From Nitrospirota bacterium (GTDB lineage: Bacteria > Nitrospirota > Thermodesulfovibrionia > UBA6902): DNA of 64,000 nucleotides. Positions 1-7,063 of the stretch are shown here, in pieces. A program made the position numbers and the translations under genes. The stretch covers positions 1 through 64,000 of the forward strand of contig JACQZE010000016.1 of the NCBI GenBank assembly GCA_016207885.1, written 5' to 3'. The notes under the pieces were generated by a model. It searched no databases and had not been told where the DNA came from. It saw only the letters and a program-made list of their open reading frames with translations. Each line of letters begins with the position of its first letter. Position 1 is the stretch's first letter.

Positions 1-142
1 TCTATATATGGCAGCGCTTGAACTCGAAAGAAAATGGACCGTGCCAATCAGAGGCTGGTCTGAGGCCTATTCTCAGCTTGCCATATTGTTTGAGGACAGG
101 GTACAGTGAAAATTGGACTTACACAGTTCGTGAGACACTCCC
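1..142 (+). mobile_element. IS256-family element, right end (transposase C-terminus)
   Basis: Codons 2-109 encode the last 35 residues of a transposase, including KWTVPIRGWSEAYSQLAI and FEDRV before a TGA stop. This tail is characteristic of IS256/mutator-family DDE transposases. The catalytic part lies outside the window. About 30 bases after the stop the sequence GAGACACTCCC resembles an IS256-type terminal inverted repeat, so the element probably ends near position 142, about 10 bp from the stop of the convergent gene at 153. The exact boundary and target duplication cannot be seen because the left end is missing. Confidence 0.75.
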
Positions 143-152
143 GAAAGCATCG

Positions 153-920
153 TTATATCGTAATGACCGTCTTGTCGTTGATCACTTCAATATTGAGTTT
201 TTTAAATCTTTTCAGTTCTTTTGTCACCTGATTTTTTAAAACAGGGTTTATGTGGGTGATGAATATTCTCTCCGGTATCTTTGTCATCTTCTTCAACTCT
301 TCCGCAAGTAAAGACGGGGTGAGGTGCCCGGATATAGAGGCGAGCTTCTTCATTGAGTCAGGGAAGGCAACTTCAATAATAAGGGCTTTAACATCATGGC
401 CGCTCATCATCTCCCACAAGTTATCAGTCGGCCCTGTGTCGCCTGTATAGACAAGGGAATTGCCCCTGGCGTCCTTAATAATATATCCGTAAGCCGGCAC
501 CGGATGATTTACCTTTGCGGTACAGACCTGATAATCGTTTATCTTCATACAGGTCCCTGCTGCCAGTTCATGAAATTTCAGGACGGGGTGCTTCCTGTTT
601 GGAATAACGGTGAAGTCCGGCCATATCCTGTTGTTGAAGATATGTTTTTTCATATCGCTCAGCACATCTTTTCCGCTGATGACCGTTAAGGGAGGTTTAT
701 GGCTTCCGTTCACCATGTTCTCAGCCAGAAAGGGGATGCTGTTTATATGGTCGAGATGGGAATGTGTTATAAGGACATGGCTTATTTTTTGCTGAGCGAT
801 ATTATTGAGGACACAGGTTGATGTGCCAGCGTCAAGCAGCAGAAAATCGTCAAGCAAAAACGCCGGCAGATTGTGTCCCGGCATTCTCGCGCCTGAAGAG
901 CCCAATACTTTTATTTTCAT
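153..920 (-). CDS. MBL-fold metallohydrolase, class II cAMP phosphodiesterase-like
   Basis: A 255-residue metallo-beta-lactamase-fold hydrolase. The zinc-binding motif THSHLDH is near residue 52, followed by a later TGDTG strand and a THINP segment, the usual order of metal ligands in this fold. The short sequence, the opening KIKVLGSSGA and the lack of an RNase Z exosite resemble the class II cyclic-nucleotide phosphodiesterase/RNase Z-like group. The start at 920 (MKIKVLGSSG) is preferred over one 15 codons upstream because the extra residues do not belong to the fold. It is divergent from the Crp/Fnr gene at 1058, which suggests a signalling link, but the substrate cannot be read from sequence. 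Confidence 0.75.
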   Translation of the reverse strand: MKIKVLGSSGARMPGHNLPAFLLDDFLLLDAGTSTCVLNNIAQQKISHVLITHSHLDHINSIPFLAENMVNGSHKPPLTVISGKDVLSDMKKHIFNNRIWPDFTVIPNRKHPVLKFHELAAGTCMKINDYQVCTAKVNHPVPAYGYIIKDARGNSLVYTGDTGPTDNLWEMMSGHDVKALIIEVAFPDSMKKLASISGHLTPSLLAEELKKMTKIPERIFITHINPVLKNQVTKELKRFKKLNIEVINDKTVITI

Positions 921-1024
921 ATAATAGAAAAAATATCTAAAATAACCGGGTCGAAAAATTAACAAAATTATTATACCACAACAATTTTCAGATATGCATA
1001 ATTATTTAAAATCGGTTTCGAACA

Positions 1025-1033
1025 TGCTATAAT
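1025..1033 (+). promoter_or_regulatory. Extended -10 promoter of the Crp/Fnr gene
   Basis: TGCTATAAT is a perfect extended -10 element (TGn plus TATAAT), 25 bases before the ATG at 1058. No good -35 hexamer lies 17 bp upstream, as is common for extended -10 promoters. It lies in the 137-bp divergent gap between the MBL-fold gene and the regulator. Confidence 0.4.
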
Positions 1034-1057
1034 TCTTGTGTTTTAAACGTTAAATAT

Positions 1058-1735
1058 ATGATCATTAATGCCCTGAAAAAGAATAAGGTATTTTCTTCTC
1101 TCGCTGACAAAGAGATTAAGGAGATCAGCGCTCATTTCAATGAGCGTGATTTCAATAAAGATGAGGCCATCTTCATGGAGGGCGACCCGTCTGACTGGTT
1201 CTATATTGTAGCTGAAGGAAGGGTGAAGGTGGTTAAGCATTCCATCAACGGGAAGGACGTTATTCTTGAGATAATACTTCCCGGAGAGGTCTTCGGCGGC
1301 GTAGCGGTCCTGGACAAGAGGCCTTTTCCCGCGTCTGCCGAGGCTATGGATAATGTAAAGGTTATACGGATAAGCCGTAAAGACCTCTTTGCCGTCATGG
1401 AAGCCCATCCGTCCCTGAACCTCACAATTGTAAATTATTTCAGCGGCAGGCTGAGGAACGCGTATGATACTCTCAGGGATATCGCAGCTGAACGGGTGGA
1501 GATCAGGATAGCATCGCTCCTTTTGAAATTATCTGAAAAGACAGGGATTGAAGAGAATGGTTTTGCAAAGATAGGATTTCCTCTTACCAGGCAGGAGATG
1601 GCAGAGATGGTCGGCACTACGGTTGAAACGGCGATAAGGACGATGAGCAAGTTCCAGAAAAAGGGCATGATAAAGTCTTCCGGCGGCAGGGTCTGGGTCA
1701 ATTCGGATGCTGTCAGAAAATTCCTTGAGGCTTAG
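1058..1735 (+). CDS. Crp/Fnr-family transcriptional regulator
   Basis: A 225-residue two-domain regulator. Residues 5-125 form a cyclic-nucleotide-binding beta-roll (EAIFMEGDPSDWFYIVAEG, then GEVFGG). Residues 150-222 form a winged helix with PLTRQEMAEMVGTTVETAIR, the Crp-type helix-turn-helix. The loop after GEVFGG lacks the Glu and the Arg-Ser pair that hold the cyclic phosphate in E. coli CRP (here Pro-Ala-Ser), and there is no FNR-type N-terminal cysteine cluster. It may therefore sense something other than cAMP, or use no small ligand. The flanking genes are a phosphodiesterase-like and a cyclase-like protein. Confidence 0.9.
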   Translation: MIINALKKNKVFSSLADKEIKEISAHFNERDFNKDEAIFMEGDPSDWFYIVAEGRVKVVKHSINGKDVILEIILPGEVFGGVAVLDKRPFPASAEAMDNVKVIRISRKDLFAVMEAHPSLNLTIVNYFSGRLRNAYDTLRDIAAERVEIRIASLLLKLSEKTGIEENGFAKIGFPLTRQEMAEMVGTTVETAIRTMSKFQKKGMIKSSGGRVWVNSDAVRKFLEA

Positions 1736-1854
1736 GTTTTGATAGGTTTTCATCTCTTCCGCATGCTTGATTTTGAGAATATTTTAGGGTAAATTTATAT
1801 ACTTTATTTTTTTTGCACGAGTTCAAAATTGAATAGTACCGGGGAATAAGCATA

Positions 1855-2835
1855 ATGGATATAGAAAGCTGCAAGAAAACAGCTTCAGTTTATACGTGGC
1901 TTGGTATTTGCGCTTTTGCTTTTATACTCGTTTTCCTTTTGCCCCTCGTACTCCCGTTATTGGAAAATGTCCTGCCTTATGGCCTTTTTTATTCATTGAT
2001 AAGTTTTGACAAGACCTTATCCACGATCATAGTTGATATGGTTCCTTTTAATATGAGCATGAAGATATTTCTTTGTGCTGCCATCGCGTTCTTCACGGTT
2101 CTCTTGCTCTTCTTTAATCATCAAAGGAAATATTACAACGATCTTGCTGTAAGCACAGGGGTCAGGAGGGATTTTGAAGCATTGAAGGTTAAGGCCCATC
2201 TCCCTGACAATTCAAAGGTGCTCACTCCGCTGAAAGAGAGGCTTGAATCAGGCGCGGTGTCTGGCAGGGGAGACAGGGATGAACTGATAAAGCTCTTTGC
2301 CGAGACAAAAAAGAAACTTGACAACATGGGAAAGGATCTCGCCTTTCTTTCAATTGATATAATGGATTCGACAGGCATGAAGCAGGGCGAGGAAAAGGCG
2401 GCGATAGAGCATGATTTTAAAGAGTATAAGCTCATGGTAGATAAGATCATATCCAGGCATAAGGCGCTGAAATCAGCATGGACGCCTGACGGTGTCATGA
2501 TATGTTTTTCAGATACAGAGGACGCGGTAAATGCGGGCAAAGATGTTATAAGGTCTTTAGATAATTTTAACAGGCATGTGAAGGCGATAAGGCAGAATTT
2601 CAGGGTGAGGTGCGGAGTTAACTCCGGTTTTGTCTACTGTGATGAATCAACTCCGATGGAAGAGATGAGTGACCGTGTAATAGATATCGCAGGACACATG
2701 CAGAAATACGCTCAGCCGAACAGCATATTCGCGGGGAAATCGGTCGTCGGGTCATTGCATGACCGTTCAGGGTTTGAGCCTGCGGGCAAAGTGGTGGACG
2801 GACTGGAAGCAGCTGCATGGAAAGATACAGCCTGA
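1855..2835 (+). CDS. Membrane class III adenylate/guanylate cyclase-like protein
   Basis: A 326-residue protein with two hydrophobic helices (about 15-38 and 65-88), a linker, and a class III nucleotide-cyclase-like catalytic domain (about 155-320). The first metal-binding strand reads FLSIDIMDSTGMKQGE, the second carboxylate region reads WTPDGVMICF, and DRVIDIAGHMQKYAQPNSIF corresponds to the conserved VNxAxRLQ segment. The motifs are looser than in canonical cyclases, so activity and base specificity are uncertain. It follows the Crp/Fnr gene by about 120 bp on the same strand. The ATG at 1855 has a GGGGAA stretch upstream. Confidence 0.65.
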   Translation: MDIESCKKTASVYTWLGICAFAFILVFLLPLVLPLLENVLPYGLFYSLISFDKTLSTIIVDMVPFNMSMKIFLCAAIAFFTVLLLFFNHQRKYYNDLAVSTGVRRDFEALKVKAHLPDNSKVLTPLKERLESGAVSGRGDRDELIKLFAETKKKLDNMGKDLAFLSIDIMDSTGMKQGEEKAAIEHDFKEYKLMVDKIISRHKALKSAWTPDGVMICFSDTEDAVNAGKDVIRSLDNFNRHVKAIRQNFRVRCGVNSGFVYCDESTPMEEMSDRVIDIAGHMQKYAQPNSIFAGKSVVGSLHDRSGFEPAGKVVDGLEAAAWKDTA

Positions 2836-2842
2836 TCTGCTG

Positions 2843-3352
2843 TCAAAGTTTCTTCAGCGCCAGTGATCTTCTCTTATCACTTTTCGATAGTTTTCTTGGA
2901 TTTCCTTTAAGTCCGGCAGTGGATGGATAATCTTCATCATCGTCATTCTCATCATATATTTCCGCTTCATCATCTTCTGACATCAATGCATGATCCAGTC
3001 TTCTTTCAAACTCATCTGATGTAATAGCTGCCATATCATTTCTCAATGCAGCATCAGATATCTCTCTGTCAGAGCTGATGACTATCCAGTCTCTCTTTTC
3101 ACGGGTGATCATCTTTATAATAAGGTCATCTGCTTTCTCTGCAACCTTTGAATAAATGACAGTGACATTTCCTATCTTTTTTCTTTCACCTCCCGAATCG
3201 CTTCTCTTCCATGCATCAAACACGATAGTTATATCATGCCTCTTGAGCGCGGAGTATCTTGAGAGCTTTTCAATGATCTCTCTGCGCGCTTCTTCAAGGT
3301 CATTATGCCCGAGTCCGATAAGATTATAGCCGTCAATCAGCAGGTATGCCAT
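2843..3352 (-). CDS. NYN-domain (YacP/Rae1-like) nuclease-like protein
   Basis: A 169-residue protein that opens MAYLLIDGYNLIG, the acidic first strand of the NYN/PIN-like nuclease fold. Further conserved pieces are TIVFDAWK, VIYSKVAEKADDLIIKMI and WIVISSDREI, which supply the other acidic residues. YacP/Rae1 proteins are ribosome-associated mRNA endoribonucleases. The C-terminal 50 residues differ: a very acidic patch (DDEDY) is followed by a Lys/Arg-rich tail. It converges on the cyclase-like gene with a 7-bp gap. Confidence 0.8.
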   Translation of the reverse strand: MAYLLIDGYNLIGLGHNDLEEARREIIEKLSRYSALKRHDITIVFDAWKRSDSGGERKKIGNVTVIYSKVAEKADDLIIKMITREKRDWIVISSDREISDAALRNDMAAITSDEFERRLDHALMSEDDEAEIYDENDDDEDYPSTAGLKGNPRKLSKSDKRRSLALKKL

Positions 3353-3410
3353 TGATGTATTATATCAGAAGATAGCTGGTAACTTCTTGATAATATGAGG
3401 ATTTAAGGAG

Positions 3411-4130
3411 CTACATCGGTTCAGAGGACAGATCAGACTTGCCGTTGTCAAAGTAATAGACTGAAGCCACCGAGTCTGTAGACCATTCTGCTTCTACTCC
3501 GTTAATACCGGTTATCATGCGGTCTTCAGAGGTATTCTCTGGTGCCGGCTCAACTATTTCAACACGAGCCGGAATTATCAGATCATCAGGGCCGGCTGAC
3601 AACTGAGCTGTTACTATTGACGTAACACTGATCACATTCCCGCCGGTGCCGTTGGAAGTACCGTCAATTACAGTGTCAAGCGACTCTACATATTTGAGTT
3701 GATCCGCTGTAAATGCAAGGCTGCAGTCAGCATTCGCGCATATAGCCATAATATTCTTTGGAGGAGTCTGGCCGTCATTGCCGAACTGAACCCAGAAATT
3801 CAGGCTGCCGATTGTTACGGGGTTCTCATCGGGCTCATTAATAAATCCGGCTGCCCTTATGTCATCACCTACAGTAGGAGTTGCGCCTGTGTTGCCTATT
3901 ATGCCGTCTTTGTCAGAGTCCCCGGGGAACTGGCCTTTTCTGTCAATATAGGTCCATACAGCGGTCTCCCACTCCCTTACCGAGTTGTCAAACTTCTTGA
4001 TACGTGCTGATTCGATAAGGTCCTGCCCTTTCAAAACTGCGCCGATGATGATGCCGATGATAACAAGGACTATCGCAAGTTCGATCAGTGTAAAGCCTTT
4101 TTGTTCTCTCAATCTCTGAATTGTTTTCAA
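3411..4130 (-). CDS. Type IV pilin/pseudopilin-like prepilin
   Basis: A 239-residue protein with a class III (prepilin) signal: a short basic leader MKTIQRLREQKG, then FTLIELAIVLVIIGIIIGAVLKG, which contains the Gly/Phe cleavage site, Glu5 and the hydrophobic N-terminal helix. The downstream part is a variable globular domain (PGDSDKDGIIGNTG, WVQFGNDG). The family covers type IV pilins and type II secretion pseudopilins. No pilus assembly genes lie nearby, so it may be an orphan minor pilin. It is preceded by about 245 bp in which I see no gene or known riboswitch. Confidence 0.85.
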   Translation of the reverse strand: MKTIQRLREQKGFTLIELAIVLVIIGIIIGAVLKGQDLIESARIKKFDNSVREWETAVWTYIDRKGQFPGDSDKDGIIGNTGATPTVGDDIRAAGFINEPDENPVTIGSLNFWVQFGNDGQTPPKNIMAICANADCSLAFTADQLKYVESLDTVIDGTSNGTGGNVISVTSIVTAQLSAGPDDLIIPARVEIVEPAPENTSEDRMITGINGVEAEWSTDSVASVYYFDNGKSDLSSEPM

Positions 4131-4376
4131 GATATGTAATCCCCCTAATGCTTATTTGTGATATTACTTAACCTTACAGAAACTTCGGCTGACCTGTCAA
4201 CTGACTAAGCATTATACATATCTGATCCTGAAGTAGAGGCCATTTCATTTACAGTATATTCCCAGAAGACGGCGAAGCCGCACCATTGACCCGATCTCCC
4301 TCGCAATTATTGTTGATATATCCATCTATTCTCAGGTTAACAGCTAAATGTCAATAGTTAAGTCTAATCAAAAGTA

Positions 4377-4670
4377 TCAGTAGCATACCTCAGGAGTAGC
4401 CGGGCACCAGGCAGAGCAATCTGAATTTGTATAAAAGAACGGGTTGCAGGTAGTAACCGTCTGCCGGCATGTTGCCAAATCCGCGGTCACGATGCAGGAA
4501 TCGAAAGTGCCTGAACCGAAGTAGCAGACGCAGGCGCCGGGATATGATTCACTGCCGGAGACCGTTCCGGATGATTCCCCTCCTCCAGAACCGCAGCCCG
4601 ACAACCATCCGAGAATTACGCAAACTAATATGATGGCAACCCATTGCTTCCATAATACTTTCCACGCCAT
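4377..4670 (-). CDS. Small cysteine-rich lipoprotein, unknown function
   Basis: About 97 residues from the preferred ATG at 4670, which has GGAG about 8 bases upstream. A hydrophobic stretch ends in the lipobox LSGC, so the product should be a lipid-anchored envelope protein. The mature part is Gly/Ser-rich and then dense in cysteines (about ten in the last 55 residues), implying disulfides or metal binding. I do not recognise the family. It lies between the pilin and the esterase genes on the same strand. Confidence 0.5.
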   Translation of the reverse strand: MAWKVLWKQWVAIILVCVILGWLSGCGSGGGESSGTVSGSESYPGACVCYFGSGTFDSCIVTADLATCRQTVTTCNPFFYTNSDCSAWCPATPEVCY

Positions 4671-4712
4671 ACAACATCTCCATTTGGTCTCACGCATGTT
4701 CTATTATTAATG

Positions 4713-5534
4713 CTATTCTTTATTGCCAAGAAATAGATCGAGCACATGCCGTGCATTTTTTGTATTGAGCATTAGAGCTCCGTGTCCTTCATTCGGGTCT
4801 TCAATGCTTTCAATGACTGTTGCGCCTTGTTCACGAAGCCATGCGGTTGTTCTTCTCATGCCTGTAATGCCGTCGCGGTCGGGATTTAGATCGCGCGCGC
4901 CTGCCACGGTTATCCAGCGTGTGTTTAGTAACGGATGGTCACCGAATGCACCCTCAACGATTGAGCGCGTTGGAGGGTAATCAAGGTTGACCCCGCCGGA
5001 GCTCGCGACAATAAGTGAGAAGTAGTGTTTGCCCCGTCCTGCATCAAGAGCGGCGACAGCATAGGAATTGGCAGAGCCGCGGCTGAAACCGTGCAGCATC
5101 ACAGAGTCGGGCTTCACGCCAATCTTCCGCAGCGCTATATCTATTTCACTGTATATTTGCATCGGTTTATAGTAGGATTTGCCAGTGTCATCTGTGCCTA
5201 TCCACCACTGCAGGCTTATCAAACCCACATCACGGTTTTTAATATTCGGACACCAGATCGCGAGGTCATCCGTGGCAAAACCATGACTGCCATGCAGTGA
5301 AACGATCCAGTACGCAGGAACTTTCTTATCGGACGCTTTCCACACCACGATAAAACTCCGGCCGTCGGATGTAGGAATGATCTCAGGGTTTAATTTTACT
5401 GAGTCTGCAAACCTTCGCCCGTTTTGAGCCCTTTTGTATACCTCAGCGGCATTGCCTGTCAGCTGATCAATATCTGCAGAAAAAGATTGCGAGGATAGAA
5501 TAAGAACAATAATAATTGCGGAGAAAATCTTCAT
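4713..5534 (-). CDS. Secreted alpha/beta-hydrolase (esterase/PHB-depolymerase-like)
   Basis: About 273 residues from the preferred start at 5534, where MKIFSAIIIVLILSSQSFSA forms a typical Sec signal peptide. The nucleophile elbow is HGFSRGSAN (GxSxG-type), the oxyanion-side motif is SLHGSHGF, and NEGHGALM near the end supplies the likely catalytic His. The layout matches polyhydroxybutyrate depolymerase/feruloyl-esterase-like hydrolases. The substrate is unknown. It ends the small gene group downstream of HicAB. Confidence 0.7.
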   Translation of the reverse strand: MKIFSAIIIVLILSSQSFSADIDQLTGNAAEVYKRAQNGRRFADSVKLNPEIIPTSDGRSFIVVWKASDKKVPAYWIVSLHGSHGFATDDLAIWCPNIKNRDVGLISLQWWIGTDDTGKSYYKPMQIYSEIDIALRKIGVKPDSVMLHGFSRGSANSYAVAALDAGRGKHYFSLIVASSGGVNLDYPPTRSIVEGAFGDHPLLNTRWITVAGARDLNPDRDGITGMRRTTAWLREQGATVIESIEDPNEGHGALMLNTKNARHVLDLFLGNKE

Positions 5535-5582
5535 TGATATCCGGCAGAGTAAAGTTATCAGGTCATAGTTCAACATCTTCCC

Positions 5583-5813
5583 TTATTTCAGTAAATCGTT
5601 AAATTCTTCTATAGTAAGATTTGCTTCTCGCAGGATGCTCTTTAATGTTTTGGGATGGATGATTTTGCCGGAATGATACGGGATGGTTGTTCTTTTCCCC
5701 TCATTGTTTTTGTATATCTTATGACTTCCGCTTTGTCGTGAGAATGAGAATCCTGCTTTCTCTAAAGCCCTGATCGTTTCAGCAGCCGTTATTCTCGGCA
5801 ACTTCTCGGTCAT
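5583..5813 (-). CDS. hicA: HicA-family mRNA interferase toxin
   Basis: A 76-residue protein with the double-stranded-RNA-binding-like HicA fold: ALEKAGFSFSRQSGSHKIYKN carries the catalytic His in the GSH motif, followed by RTTIPYHSGKIIHPKTLKSILRE. HicA toxins cleave mRNA and are neutralised by HicB. The ATG overlaps the stop of hicB by 4 bases. The order is antitoxin first, the less common arrangement for hic loci. Confidence 0.9.
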   Translation of the reverse strand: MTEKLPRITAAETIRALEKAGFSFSRQSGSHKIYKNNEGKRTTIPYHSGKIIHPKTLKSILREANLTIEEFNDLLK

Positions 5814-6034
5814 ACCGCTACTTCCATCAGGGTCAAGCTCACGGATTCAAATTGCGGGATATCCTCGCCGTTTTCAATTCTGTCTTCAATATGGAGTCGA
5901 ATCGCGTCTTTGATGTTCTCTGAAACTTCCTCGTAAGTATCTCCCTGAGTATAGCAACCCTGAAGCTCCGGGCAAGAGGCAAAATAGCCATCGCTGTCTT
6001 TTTCAATCACTACTGAAAACTTATATATACTCAT
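5810..6034 (-). CDS. hicB: HicB-family antitoxin
   Basis: A 74-residue protein with the HicB partial RNase H-like fold: YKFSVVIEKDSDGYFASCPELQGCYTQGDTYEE, then AIRLHIEDRIENGEDIP. It is short and lacks an obvious C-terminal DNA-binding helix-turn-helix. AGGAGG stands 8 bases before the ATG. It is translationally coupled to hicA and lies directly behind the gene-start fragment at 6031-6219. Confidence 0.9.
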   Translation of the reverse strand: MSIYKFSVVIEKDSDGYFASCPELQGCYTQGDTYEEVSENIKDAIRLHIEDRIENGEDIPQFESVSLTLMEVAV

Positions 6035-6219
6035 ATGCTGGCCTCCTGTTTAATTAGCCTTGAATAAATTATAGCAGATAAAGGTTGATTTTGATTATTG
6101 TGGTTCGTCAGCATAGGCACGGATACATAGCTGTTCATGCGCATGCCTGTTAAGATTGAAGTTATCAGATCATACTTGAAGTAGTCTCTGCTGTCTCCGA
6201 AATATTTTAGTTGTACCAT
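6031..6219 (-). pseudogene. 5' fragment of an unknown gene (copy 1 of 2)
   Basis: An open frame of 62 codons. Its first roughly 38 residues (MVQLKYFGDSRDYFKYDLIT and on) match the second fragment at 6909-7025, while the rest has no counterpart. Over about 111 bp (6113-6223 against 6919-7029) I count about 12 mismatches. The opening looks like the N-terminus of a longer cytoplasmic protein family of unknown function (recalled, not searched), so this is read as a truncated gene start. It overlaps hicB by 4 bases, so the fragment may now serve as its leader. Confidence 0.55.
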
Positions 6220-6223
6220 GGTG
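6113..6223 (-). repeat. Imperfect direct repeat, copy 1 (about 89% identical to 6919-7029)
   Basis: About 111 bp repeated in the same orientation at 6919-7029. Both copies carry an ATG and the same first 38 or so codons. HigBA lies between the copies, and HicBA lies downstream of this copy. Confidence 0.85.
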
Positions 6224-6243
6224 AATATGTAAGTCCATAGTCA

Positions 6244-6528
6244 CTATGCGGCCCATTTAAGGCTGATACGCATACCGGCCTTTGTCGCGAGAGTGATAAG
6301 CATTTCCAGGCTGAACTTTTCCCATTTTCCTCTTATTAGATCAGAGACGCGGGACTGGCTTACGCCAAGAAGCTCAGCCGCTTTTGCCTGTGTCAGTTTC
6401 TTGTTCTTGATGAGCTTTCGCAGGTCAGCCATTATCTCAGAACGCATCTGAAGAATTGCGGCTTCCTCAGGAGGAAACCCGAGATCAATAAATACGTTGC
6501 CTGAAGATTTAATAATATGTTCCTTCAT
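6244..6528 (-). CDS. higA: HigA-like XRE-family antitoxin
   Basis: 94 residues from the ATG at 6528. This start is preferred over the one at 6543 because GGAGG sits 8 bases before it, inside the end of higB. Residues 30-85 form a Cro/C1 helix-turn-helix: KKLTQAKAAELLGVSQSRVSDLIRGKWEKFS. This antitoxin class binds the toxin and represses its own operon. The toxin-first order is that of HigBA. Confidence 0.88.
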   Translation of the reverse strand: MKEHIIKSSGNVFIDLGFPPEEAAILQMRSEIMADLRKLIKNKKLTQAKAAELLGVSQSRVSDLIRGKWEKFSLEMLITLATKAGMRISLKWAA

Positions 6529-6532
6529 GATA

Positions 6533-6847
6533 TTATCCTCCAATTTGCTTGTATCGTTTGCAAGCTAATTCGACATCGTGTTGATTAGTTTTTTGGCTCT
6601 TCTTTTGAAAAGAATGGAGCACATATATTGCTTCCTTGAACTTTGCTACGTAAATAATGCGCCATTCTCCCAGGACATGTATACGAATTTCCTTAACTCC
6701 ACGTCCTATACTGGGCATAGGTTTCCAATCATTAGGCTCAAGTCCGCATTGAACGGAATATAATTCAAAGCCCGCTGCTTTACGAGCTTCGTACGGGAAA
6801 TTCCGTAAATCGTCGAGGCTTGAACCTATGAAGTTCAGGGTTTTCAT
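6533..6847 (-). CDS. higB: HigB-like (Gp49/RelE-superfamily) toxin
   Basis: A 104-residue protein typical of phage-derived Gp49-like/HigB toxins: LDDLRNFPYEARKAAGFELYSVQ, then GVKEIRIHVLGEWRIIYVAKF and HSFQKKSQKT. HigB proteins are ribosome-dependent mRNA interferases. It is the first gene of the pair. The second gene-start fragment (6909-7025) lies 61 bp upstream on the same strand. Confidence 0.9.
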   Translation of the reverse strand: MKTLNFIGSSLDDLRNFPYEARKAAGFELYSVQCGLEPNDWKPMPSIGRGVKEIRIHVLGEWRIIYVAKFKEAIYVLHSFQKKSQKTNQHDVELACKRYKQIGG

Positions 6848-6908
6848 TATCTGGTTTTATAATATATAAGTTTTTATATATTATGCAAGCAGTAACTTCG
6901 AGGGTGTT

Positions 6909-7025
6909 TTAAGTCTTTATAGGCACGAATACATAGCTCTTCATGTGCATGCATGTTAAGATTGCAGTTATCAGGTCATATTTGAAGTAGTCCCTGCTGT
7001 CACCGAAGTATTTTAGCTGTACCAT
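6909..7025 (-). pseudogene. 5' fragment of the same unknown gene (copy 2 of 2)
   Basis: A 38-codon open frame from the ATG at 7025 to a TAA at 6909, beginning MVQLKYFGDSRDYFKYDLIT, nearly identical to the start of the fragment at 6219. It stops just after the shared part. The direct repeat covers 6919-7029. Like copy 1, it sits just upstream of a toxin-antitoxin operon, here higBA. Confidence 0.55.
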
Positions 7026-7063
7026 AGTGGGGATTGCTTAGATGTTACCGAGCAAGTCGGAGA

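Noticed and set aside
4131-4376. c-di-GMP riboswitch before the pilin gene
   Set aside because: The gap lacks the conserved GCAAAGCC-like core and the paired stems expected of either c-di-GMP riboswitch class.
6031-6219. 62-codon frame as an independent gene between higA and hicB
   Set aside because: Its first 38 residues duplicate the fragment at 6909-7025 and the rest has no match, so it is better read as a truncated gene start.
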